This document shows positions 1 through 10,600 of a stretch of 64,000 bases of DNA, piece by piece. Numbering within the stretch: the first letter of the stretch is position 1; every line of letters begins with the position of its first letter. The stretch covers positions 1,209,987 through 1,273,986 of the forward strand of contig NW_020170387.1 of assembly GCF_000524195.1 (NCBI RefSeq). The letters are read 5' to 3'. Source of the stretch: Echinococcus granulosus (lineage: Eukaryota; Platyhelminthes; Cestoda; Cyclophyllidea; Taeniidae). The notes under the pieces were generated by a model. That model was given only the letters and a program-made list of their open reading frames with translations. It made no database searches and had not been told where the DNA came from. Both the position numbers and the translations under genes were made by a program.

Positions 1-422
1 GACATAAAGCAAACATATTGGTAATCAGAGTTTATTTAGAAAAAAGCCTAGCATTGAAACCACGTTATTAATGAACATTCAATCAAAGATCAGTTTAAAA
101 GAATTCAAGGTTTGATTTTTTCGAATTTCTGGGTAATTTTAACGTCAGTAACTTAATGACCAAAGTAATTCCCTAAAATTGCCTCAAAAAATTTTCAAAC
201 TGTTAGGACGTCAAGACTTTAATGTGTCATATTCACGTTCTAAGAGAACTAAAGAAATTTTAAATTTTTTTACTGCTATTCGTTTCAAACTGGCACTTTG
301 GTTGTGTATGTTAGGTCAACATCGTTGTTTATATAAGTAACTTTGGTTAGCAAGCAATTGAATGCCTCGCCCACCTTCTGATTGGTTAGAACTTGCCCAA
401 TAGTGACTTGCTGTGGTTTGAA
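1..422. other. AT-rich 5' flank of the COA4-like gene
   Basis: No coding sequence is supported here. The last 40 bases before the COA4 start carry an ATTGG (inverted CCAAT) at about 381-385 and a CCAAT at about 396-400, which could belong to a promoter or 5' UTR. A TAG at 387-389 is in frame with COA4 and closes its reading frame upstream. TTTATT at 31-36 would read as a poly(A) signal on the minus strand, but I see no minus-strand gene that would use it. Confidence 0.4.
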
Positions 423-629
423 ATGAGTGGTCATGTTTATAAGCCTGTTGTACCCACGGATGAGGATGAAGACGAAGATCCAGTTATTAAAATGATTAAA
501 CATACAGGCTGCTTGGATGAACACAATGCTATTATGGAGTGTATGTTTGAACACAAGGATTGGCGCAAGTGTCAGGATAAAGTAAAGCTGTTCCGAGACT
601 GTATGTCTAAAAAGGACAAAAGGAACTGA
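423..629 (+). CDS. COA4: COA4-like twin CX9C protein (cytochrome c oxidase assembly factor 4)
   Basis: This encodes 68 residues in one exon. Cysteines 30, 40, 50 and 60 form two CX9C pairs, the signature of coiled-coil-helix-coiled-coil-helix (CHCH) proteins that are oxidised and trapped in the mitochondrial intermembrane space by the Mia40 relay. An acidic run (DEDEDED, 13-19), the following DP, and the spacing of HxDWRxCQ (44-51) and FRDCMS (57-62) match the COA4/CHCHD8 family from memory. COA4 supports assembly of respiratory complex IV. The start was chosen as the first ATG after an in-frame TAG at 387-389; starting further upstream would need a non-ATG codon. The length is a little below that of human COA4 because the C-terminal tail is short. 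An Apaf-1-like gene follows 728 bp downstream on the same strand. Family identity rests on motif and spacing, not on a search. Confidence 0.88.
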   Translation: MSGHVYKPVVPTDEDEDEDPVIKMIKHTGCLDEHNAIMECMFEHKDWRKCQDKVKLFRDCMSKKDKRN

Positions 630-1225
630 GAAAGCTATACCTCATTGCATAACTCTTTTCGATCAATGTCCTAATTTCTTTCAAACTTCCACGATTAAGT
701 GGGTTGCCCCCGTCGAGTGGTTCTAGGACTCATTTGGATGGTATGGCGTTGTAATACTGGGTTTCTCTCTCAGGTGTGCTTTCGGTTTTGTTAGAGGTGT
801 TAATAGGCTTACCTTGTGTGTGATACATGAATTTGCTCTTTACACTGAAGTTAATTTGCCAATCCCTCCCCGTGTATTGTTAAATTTGGGGCATATGCTA
901 TTATTTAGTTACTTTGCTGTGATTTACTTGCATACATTGAAATCAATGCTTGTATGGTTTTCAGATCTATCTTTGCATGTAAAGAAACATCAACTTTGTA
1001 TTGATCACTTCAACCTGAAGTTAAAGGCAGAAAATCTAGTGCTCTCTAACAAATTTACTGTCTACCTTTTTCCCAATTTCCAAACCTCCTTTTTTCTAAT
1101 TGCCTGAGTTAATTTGTTCTACCTCATTGCCAGACTTGACTCAAATCTTGTTCGTTCTCAACCCACCCTTCAGCACCTTATTTTGTGCTGTAGCTGCACT
1201 TTATGAAACGCCAATGCTAATTGAT

Positions 1226-1231
1226 AATAAA
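1226..1231 (+). terminator. Candidate poly(A) signal for COA4
   Basis: This is an exact AATAAA about 600 nt after the COA4 stop and 127 nt before the Apaf-1 start codon. No earlier canonical AATAAA was seen after the COA4 stop. Use of the site is inferred. Confidence 0.45.
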
Positions 1232-1354
1232 AGTGATTTACCAAGGGCTATTCGTTCTACTTCCTTTATAAGAAGTTCGTGTCTTCTTATTAACTGTTAA
1301 ATTTCTTATTTCTTATGATGCCTTTAGACTTAAGTTAACCTTAAATGCCTTGGC

Positions 1355-1357
1355 AGT
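1355..1357 (+). promoter_or_regulatory. Candidate 3' splice acceptor directly before the Apaf-1 start (trans- or cis-splice)
   Basis: TTGGCAG ends at 1356, one base before the ATG at 1358. The frame is closed upstream by TAA at 1331-1333, and an out-of-frame ATG at 1345 overlaps the start. Splicing at this AG would remove that competing ATG. Flatworms add spliced leaders to many mRNAs, so this is a plausible spliced-leader site, but a 5' UTR exon joined in cis would look the same. Confidence 0.35.
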
Positions 1358-1647
1358 ATGGACGAAAACAAATTGTCGGCTTTAAAGAGGTGCTATCCGA
1401 CATTTGTTCAAAGTCTAAACACCGCCGAAATTATTGACCACCTTATTGGTGGTGAGCACATTTCCCGGGATGAGTATGAAAGGATATCAGCGAAGATCAC
1501 CACCATGGACAAGGCGCGGACTTTCCTGGAATTCCTATTTGGGAAGTCCAACGAGGCCTTTAAGTGTTTTCAAGATGCTCTTTTACAAGAGCAGCCATTT
1601 TTAGCCAAAACCTTGGAAGAACAACTTGAAAAGGTTTCCTTTTCAAA
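1358..1647 (+). CDS. APAF1: Apaf-1-like exon 1: CARD domain
   Basis: This encodes residues 1-96 plus two bases of codon 97. The segment is a helical bundle with the CARD pattern; IIDHLIGGEHISRDEYERI resembles the helix 2-3 region of the Apaf-1 CARD, and FQDALLQE resembles the helix 5 FYNALLHE of human Apaf-1. The CARD binds the matching CARD of an initiator caspase. The donor is GTGAGT at 1648 and the first intron is only 48 bp. Confidence 0.88.
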
Positions 1648-4600
1648 GTGAGTGGGACCGCGTTTGCATTCTTCTCTAATGCCCTTTACTTTTAGGAATC
1701 GTCAGTTAAGTTTAACGGATATCCACCAAACTCTGTTGCGTGGTGCTGTCCCTGACAGGCCAACGGCTTACATCAATCGACCGCAGACGATCGCTAAACT
1801 TACGGATGGGTTCCGGTGGTTGGGCGGCAAATTTCGACCTATCTCCTTGCTCGTACGTCAGGATGGTTCACTGGACAACGATGCAGCCTCTCATTCTGAT
1901 ATTCCCACAAATGCCTGGTTTCTCGTCTACGGTCCACCTGGACAGGGCAAGTCTGTAATGACAGCCGCTGTCCTGCGTCAAAATCGTCAACTATTAACTG
2001 ACACCTTTTCGGGAGGTGGGTACTTACCAACAATGACCAAGACTCATTCTAGGTGTCGTGTGGTTGCGAGTCGGGGAGAAGAGGGGAGTGGAACAGACTC
2101 AGCAGGTGATTGATGTGCTCTCCGCCTTAATCGAGCACGTGGCCTCTCTGCCTTCTCAAGGTCGGTGCATAAGACAGGGTAGCGAGGACAAGCGGGAGGA
2201 GCCTTACCGAGGCTGTGAAGGTGATGTAAGCAAAATGACCTCACTACTGCACAAATTGTTGATCGCGCGCCAGTATCGACGCTCTGAGGTGCTCGACACG
2301 CACTCCGTTTCTCCTGCCTCCCTCCTACTCATTGTGCTCGACGATGTCTGGGACGACTGTGTTGTCAGTGCCCTTGGCACTCTCCCCGCCGCCTTTGTTG
2401 TCACCTCGCGAGACATGAACATACTTCAGCGTGTCCTCACCCCTGTCAAAATGGTAGGCATATTTGACACCTATGAAAAGGTACTGAATATGGTTTCTCA
2501 CCCATCCTTAAGTTTTGATTATATTAATGTCAACTTTACCACAAACTCCATATCCATGCCAATTTGGTCTATCATATTATAAATTCCGTTTTAAAAGGTA
2601 TCACCCGCAATGTAGTTAATTCTGTGCTCCTCAAAGGTCGGAATCTTGCGTCTCAGCTTTGTAGCCGAGGTTACTCGAGTACAGCAATAAGAATAAGTAA
2701 TAGGCTCCATGGCAATTTCTGTGCGATTCTATCTCCTCATAGGAAGGCTGGCTCCTGATTGACCTTTGTGTTCCATAGGATACTCAGGGTTAAATAATAG
2801 TGGGAAGAGGCTGTAAATTTATCACTAGGATAATAATAACTATGGTGACCATTAAGTACAGCTGGTACTCCTCAGTTTCAAGAATAATGAATTCTGAATA
2901 CGCTGAAATTGGGCCAGAGCATCAGGGACCGCTTCTAGCTGTTACCTAGCTTTATGCGTTATCTTGATTATGGTCATTTTATGCGCCAGTGGTGCAAATA
3001 AGTTGCCTTTTCTCTCTTCTCAGCCTACTAAACAATGCTACTTCCTACGTCATTTTTTACAATAGGTTTATTTGTGGGTCACTTGGTTCCAGATCAACTT
3101 GGCCGCCTGCATATATTGTGAACGGATTTTTAAGGCGGGGTTTGCTATTAGATCACTCAAATAACATTGGCTGTGGAATTTAGGAAGTTTAAATGGTTCA
3201 TCCTATCTTCAAGAAAAGTGTACGATGAAAATAGACTGGAGTGTTAGTGACTGCTTTTACTCGTCAGCTAGCATTCGACGCCGCTCAACTATGTTTATTC
3301 AGATTTGGGATTAATTGCAATTCCTAGTAACGATAGTCATGAGTAACTTCCCCTAAAACTCCTCGCTACAGCCTGTCATCTCGGGCAATGGTTTGGCAGT
3401 GCACTACTATTTACTGCAAAATGAGGGAGTGATTAGTGTGTAAGGCTGAAGTGCGTACGAATTGTAGGAGAGCGTAGAAGCGGACATGGACGATGGAGAG
3501 GTGGCAAGCCTGATAGCTACGCGTGCGTCCATTTCTCGTGATTGCCTTGCAAACGCAGGAGGTGTGTACGCAGAGTTGCCGGCTTTGTGTCGCGGCTCGC
3601 CCCTCGCCGCCTCGTTGCTGGGCGGCCTCCTTGCCTCGCCTACCTTCGAGTTGGCTCGCTACCTTGGCCCCCGCGGCTTCCGTAGTGCCACTAACGACGT
3701 CATCATTGACTGGTCAAAGGTTAACTTCCCCTCCTGGTACACATACGAGTCCCTCGATGAGGTGAGTCTCTCTTTCCCCTCCTCTATCATTCGTTGCACC
3801 CCCATCCGCATCGATCTGGTTGGTTACCGTACGCTTGCTTGCAATAACTGAGCCGTTTAACGTAACGCTCACTGGCACGCAAGCATGGGCACTAATGTCT
3901 AGACAGGCCAGCCAGTCAGGAGAGCAGTAGTGGCTGTTACTGCTGCCTTTTTTCACGCACTTGCGCTGGATGTTGATACTTTTATAGCTCCCCTAGTCAA
4001 CGCCCACTCTCCTTCGCACTCCGTGCCCATTGCCCCCAAAAGCACACACTGTTTCTGGCGCTTCAACTGAATTACAGCAAAATCAAAAGCACTTTTACTA
4101 ATCGTTTGTGTGGTTTAAACCTACAGCGCATATCCCCTGCGCAGGTGGAAGGTGTGAGTTAGTGATGCTGCACTCACCGGCTACACATAAGAAAACTAAA
4201 GGGAAATCTTATAAATTAGACTATAAAGGTAATAACGAGGGGTGTTATTTGGTATTAATGTTGAGCCTTTGATACTATTAAAAAACTATCGGGAAGCCTT
4301 TCTTTCGCACATGATTGGGAGCCACGATTAACATAAATATTGTCTCTAGATTTTGTTTTCATTTATATGGTGTTTCTTAATTTGAAGTGATTTGATGTTA
4401 TGCCTAGATTTGATTTTAATTTTCCACCTTTAATTCAGAACGCAAATGTTATTTGTACTTACTGTTCAATTTCATTTTATCGTTATCCCCGTTTTGTGTT
4501 TTTGCTTAATTTGAAGCTGAGTGCTTCACATTGATTCCAATGCCATTAGGTAGATAATCTAAGCGTTTTATCTCATTCTTTTTGGAAGAAATTACTTTAA

Positions 4601-7600
4601 ACTGTGTGGTCTAATTGTCGAAAGGAATAGCTTATTCCATCAAAATGTGTACTCAACTTAAAGTATTGGGTTGAATGCTTAACCTTTGCAACTTATCATT
4701 CCATTTTGACTCAATACTAATTAGTTTTCTAGAAGAAATAGATGCAATTCACTCCATCAACTAACGTTAATTTATTTTCACTGGAATTGGTAATCTGGGA
4801 TATTTTTACTAGCCAACTTAAATGCACGTATGACCTAAAACTTTCTAGTTTTGAATCCATTTGGCTTGTGACTGCCATTTACTCATTTTAGGCTGTCTCC
4901 GCCAGCCTTAACCGTCTTCCAAAAGTTGAATTGGAGCGATATCGCCAATTTGTGATATTTGAAGATAACTGCTCCCTTACAGAGGACGTAAGTCTCTGCA
5001 TCTACTAGATTTATCAATGCAGTAATAAAGTGGATTGCAGAAATACGATACGATACGTAATGGTATGATATGACATGCGACAAGTCTGTATTGTTAGTTT
5101 AAAATAAAAGTCCATCTTGTACTTTTGCAGCAGTTCGCAGGCTCGGTAGTAGCCAAGCTAAGAGCTACACGCGTCACTTATGGAACCCTTTGTTGATTGT
5201 CTGGGCGTTGTTCGGGCAATTTTTTTAGTTCAAATAGGCAACTTTTTCGTGCGTTGGATCCTCGCAGTACTTGTATGTACCGATGTGAGAGACAAAAGAA
5301 CAGCCTGCGTTTGTGAAGTTCGGGGGAATAGACCGATTTTACAATCCTATTGTCCCCCTCTCCCAAGGAATGTCGATTCATTACATCGCTAACAATTGTC
5401 CTCGATATTAATATTGCCAACGTCGCCAGTTGTAACTATTAGCTTTCCAAACCTTTGAATTTTGTTAATAGCAATTGTGTTTTCATGCCCTGCTTGGGAC
5501 ATTTTCATAAAATCACCCATTTTTGGAAATAAGTCTAGGCACTTCTAGGAATGCGGTGCATTAACCGCGTGCTGTAGAAGTGGCAAGGCATTTAAATGTT
5601 TAGTAATAGGAAAGGGTGGTTGTGTATAATATCTGTCTAATCAGGATTGGCATTTGCAGTGTACACCCTTACAACGTTGACACTGGTTTTATTGACACAA
5701 GTGTTGTCTCGTGTCGGGATGGTAGAACTATGCCTTGTACTTCCCTTCCTTAGTTAAATGGAGTTTTCCTCAAATAAATTATCCTTCGGTCCCCTATGCA
5801 TGCATACCTACACAATCATTTTTTCAATGTCCCCAAATTTTTTCTGGCTAATTCACATTTACAGCAGAAGGGATCCATGAGATTCAGGTTTTCAGTAGGT
5901 TAGAAAACAGCTTACTCTTTTCTATGGCAGAATCATCCTTCTATACAGAGTCGATATTCATCTCCATCGCTGTTTATCGTTAACATTTGACTCGGTTACC
6001 TGTTCACTCTATCCATTGCTAATTTGTGAGCACATATGGAGTTACTTAGCGTAGAATGAGACGATTTAAGAGGTGTATTTTACGAAAATTTGTTTACAAA
6101 GGACGATAGTAGAGTTGTAAGACGAACAGGTTATGGGCGAATGTGACGCGTAGGATTGACCCTTTTGGAGGGGCATTAAACCAAACTGCTCTTTGCAATG
6201 CTGTTGCGTCGCTCCCACAGTGCAGCCACGAGTACTCATAAATACCTCAGAGTACTCACAAACTAAATAAAATTTTACAATTCTTTTAACATGAATAGTA
6301 TTTTTTTGCATCTTGAGGGTTTAGCTTTGGAGTATAAGTATGAAAAAGTTCATGCAAAATAGTCCAACATTTCGCTATGATATTTCCAATAAGTATAAAC
6401 GATATATGATCTTTTGAGGCATTAATACCTTTGTAAATGTAAGTTGATGCGCTAATCTGAGATTTATTTGTGATTTCTACATTTCATCTACGATTAATAA
6501 CGCCAAGGTGGCTGGTATTTTTCTTCTACCTACTTTTTTATATTCGTCCAAACTGTACCTATTGAAGCAGTTAATACTGGGAGGGTCCTTGAAAATTAAC
6601 TGCAATGAGAAATTGCATTGGCCACTTCCTAAATTGCTCTTTTTTAGTTGGAGTGTTCAATTTAGGCACTTGATTTGGTAAATCTTTCTTATTCTTTATA
6701 TATTATTGGGGGTTTGAACCTTCAACTTCACCGCGCTTCTCTCTGACCAGAGACAGGAAGGGGTGATGTTTTGAACTGAGCATGATCGATGCTGCCTGTC
6801 AAGACGGACAGTATTTGCTGTAGGATGGGCCCTGCACCTTACTACTTGGCTTAGGTAAATGCATTTGTCTAGGCTCTCCCCGCATTGTGTGCCTCATTTT
6901 TACTTGTTAAGTGGTATTCATTGTTATTATCATGGACCAAATCTTGATCTGTAAATGACAATTTCCACCACTTCAAGAGAGCTTAACCGGTGTTTGCAGT
7001 TGGTACCTTTTGCTGCGATCACTAAAAAATACTAACAAGAACGTTTTACTGCCTATCGTCTTCAGAGAGCAAAGTTACGAATATTCTAATCACATCACCT
7101 TGGATGGTATTGTCCAGACCTTTACGTACTCCATCTCATCATCGCACGGCCGCTCGACTTTTTTTGATCCTAGCGACCCAAGCATATTCATAATATGAAC
7201 TAGGTGTTTGATTCTTTAAACGAGGGCACTATTCAACAAAAGACACGAGGGGCTATTGTCCCACATCTACTTTCAATGCATTTAACCTGGCCCTTTCATT
7301 GGTATCATTGCCTCATTTATTACCACTATGTGCTTCATGTCCGGTGGTTCCTCCTATAGGGATTTTTTACTGGGGAGCACGTCAAGTCTCCATTTCCTGA
7401 CATCGGCTATCTCTGGAACTCGAGAGAAAAAGCCCTAACCTAGATTATCCAAAGCTGTCATAGGATATTGTTTTTTTTCGCTGGTGTGTGCATGTGACTC
7501 ATGTGCCTTCATCATCGGCTAAAAATAGTTACGTTTGCGTTTGCAGGAGCAAATATGCAAGCATACACATGAACGGTCAGGGACCTTGCCCCCATGCACT

Positions 7601-10600
7601 GACTCATCTCCCTTGCACGCGCATTGCATCTCGGCCGTCCACTCGCTCGCCTCCATTGGCGTGTGCTGCGCATGCCCACACTTTTACTAATCACCTTTCA
7701 CTCGATCTTCCTTCCGTCAACTTCGTTTTCTACCTGTGATCGCTTGCACTTTTACGGGTCAATGAAAGCATTGAATTAAACCAACTTATTCGCCACCGGA
7801 TCTCAACAAAATATAATAGGCCAACACTTGTGCCACCGATTTGACCAAATCAACTGCCGCTTAGGTATCGAAAAATTTGTCCTTCTCAGACTATCCACAT
7901 TCAATATTGCTTACGTGCAACTAGTCTGTTTGCAGTATGATTTGGTGAAGCCATTCATTAAATTGGTAAAGAAAATACGTCACATATTTGTGATGTCTGG
8001 CCCGGATAAGAAAATAGGAGTTTATTAGAAATCGACACCCCCAATTTCTCGTCTTCTTATTGATCCTCTTGTTTATTATGTACTGCGCCGCTTGTTGCCC
8101 CCAGTTCGTTCGTCGTGTTTGTCTCGTACTCTAGTTATTCGGCATTTCAGTTTGCTATTAAGGCGTATTTACGATGAAGTCGAATCTAGAAGTGCGTGGC
8201 GTTCTGGTTTCCGAACACACATCTGTAATGTACGGTTCACGCACATTACGACACCAGTCAGAGACCCTATATGCTAGGGGTTGTTTGGCTTTCAGTGCAA
8301 ACTGCAGCAGCAGTTGTTCATTCGAGATGATGGTATCTTTCGCCATTCTATTCCCATATAGCCCGCGGGTTCGTGACTTGTATTTTCAGCAAAGTAGCTT
8401 TAATTTCGTTCAGCTGTCTATTCCTCTGCCTAATAAACGCATGTGTATAATGGTCCATTAAAAGAAGGACGATATTTGACAAATGTAGTTTGGTAGCTGT
8501 TAGGTCGTACATACGCCGAGACGTTTGATCTAAAATGATTTTAAACCAAATTTATGTAAGGAGCCAGTTTTTCTCATCTCCTTATACATATGCGGTCATG
8601 TTTTCCGTTTTTCCAAAGCTATGTACTTTATGAACGCTTCATTAAATTGGGCCTAAATAGGTTGTTTTTTTCTCGTCTTAGGTGTATGAGATCTACTGGT
8701 CATGCACAAAAGAGGAGGCGGTGGATACACTTCAGAGGCTGCACCGCTTTTCTTTGGTTCAATGCAGACGAGATGACGGAAGTGGGCGAAATTTCTTCTC
8801 CGTTCCAAACCTGCAATTGGACCTCCTTCGAACCACCGTACCCACTAGGCGGCAACAGGTCAGTAACCCATACGACTTAGGCTTTGTTCAAGGGCCTTGG
8901 AAAGACGGAATGGCTCAGATTACCTTCCTGATACCAGCGAAAGGCGTTTTCATGGATACATTTTGTTTCTTAAATCATTGATTCGACCAACGTCTTTGAA
9001 TACAATAGATGTGTGTAATATGATCCTTACATTCATAAAAACCAATCTTTAAGGTAATCATTTAATGCATCACAGGTACAAGTAGCTTTTGTGGCGCCTT
9101 GAACGTGCGATTTTTCCCCTTTTTCCCACTAAGATCTGCCACTGCCAATTTGTGGACAATTACAAAGCTCGTTTTGGAGGTCAGTGGAACCAACTGGCTG
9201 ACTTCAAATTGATTCACACCTACTTTTGTCGCTCGGTAGGGGAGCACATGCTCAAGGCGGGACGGTTGAACGGTCTTATTGATCTCTTGACCGACCTCCA
9301 GTTCATTTGTGCTCGTCTACTCGTTCTCGGCTCCTCCGCTGTCCTCGCTGACTTCCGACGATATCGGCCAGTCTTTCAGAGGGTTGGCCGCATCACTGAT
9401 TGGTGAGCCTCTCTCCTCGTATTTCATAGGCATTCGCCGTCCAATTGGCCAATTTCGCTGTGCGGTTGTACAGCACTATCTTATCCTGTTTAAGTTTCAT
9501 CTAAGTAGACTGTAAAGCGCATTTCATTTATTGTAAATTGTTTCTGAATACCTTACTAACTTTTCAAATAAGGCTGTTTTCCGTAGGTCTTCACCCTCTT
9601 TTGCTTGATGATTGATTTACCACAAAACTTTTAAAACCCGTCTCTTCGTTTGTTGCGTCAACTTCCCGCCATATTTCTCCGGCAAAATTCTTATCAGTAT
9701 CGGCACAGAAGTCAGCAAATTTATCCGTCCGTGGACTATTTATTTGGATTCCAAACCTTGACTACCACCGTCAAAATTTGCCAGTCAATTAACATTCACC
9801 ACTACGATATCAGTTGCTATTTCAGTGACCTTAGTTTTTGCTCCTCTAGAATGACAGTGTAGTTGTACTTTTAATTTCACGTTTGCAGCAGCGGTACTTC
9901 AAAAACTGGGTATTTATATGGATAATTTTAGATCAGAAAATCTTACGGCAGTTAAACGTGTGGTTTGTTTTAACAATGATTAAAACACTCGTGTGTCATA
10001 AATTACACTCTGTGCGTACAACAAACTTACCTGCTACCTGAACCGAATAACAAATTCAGACGGCCTTTACTTGGTATAAGGAATGCCCTCCATTTAAGCA
10101 ATTGAGAGTTCGTGGGATAAAACTACGTCTTCAGAACTCCGTAGCATCATGTTTCAAATAAAATATGGTTCTGTTCAAGATTGCATTTTGCACTAGAAGG
10201 CCAAAGATGGCAGTAAAATTAAAGAGAGCTAAATAGAAGTGTCATGAAACGTAAGTTTCGTTAAAATTATTTTTAATGACCTCGTGAACACTTTTTGCTA
10301 AGACGTCCAGTTATACCGCATTCCACATTGGATTCTAAATTTAAGCTCTCCAACGTTAAAAGGGCAGAATGTTGACCCCTAGTGACTGCTTCCTCTGGCA
10401 TCCTGTGGATATATTAGTGCTAGTACTTAAAAGGACAAACCGAATTGTCAGTTTTAACCTGGTAAGAAGAACATATGAAAGCCAAATGGTTCAAGCGATT
10501 TCGATTGGTGCCTTTTGATGTTATAGGAATGATTGACGAAGGGACACGGGTAAGTGAAGGTTCCATTGATTGGCCATTTATCACTTGCTACCTTCTAACA

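Larger units (their letters stand above)
630..1357 (+). other. COA4 3' region and spacer before the Apaf-1-like gene
   Basis: This 728-bp interval contains only short chance reading frames. It likely holds the COA4 3' UTR up to the AATAAA at 1226-1231 and then roughly 110 bp of spacer. Two acceptor-like AGs precede the Apaf-1 start, after CCTTT at 1321-1325 (AG 1326-1327) and in TTGGCAG (AG 1355-1356). An out-of-frame ATG lies at 1345-1347. Confidence 0.5.

Noticed and set aside
393..422. Upstream extension of COA4 by ten codons from a TTG
   Set aside because: A nuclear animal gene would be expected to start at ATG; the first ATG after the in-frame TAG at 387-389 is at 423.
814..1107. 97-codon frame between COA4 and the Apaf-1-like gene
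   Set aside because: Composition is typical of random AT-rich sequence and it lies in the likely COA4 3' UTR.
1652..2113. Reading exons 2 and 3 as one uninterrupted frame
   Set aside because: The frame runs into a stop at 2113, while removing the 37-bp GT-AG intron 2016-2052 restores the conserved FSGGVVWLRVG segment.
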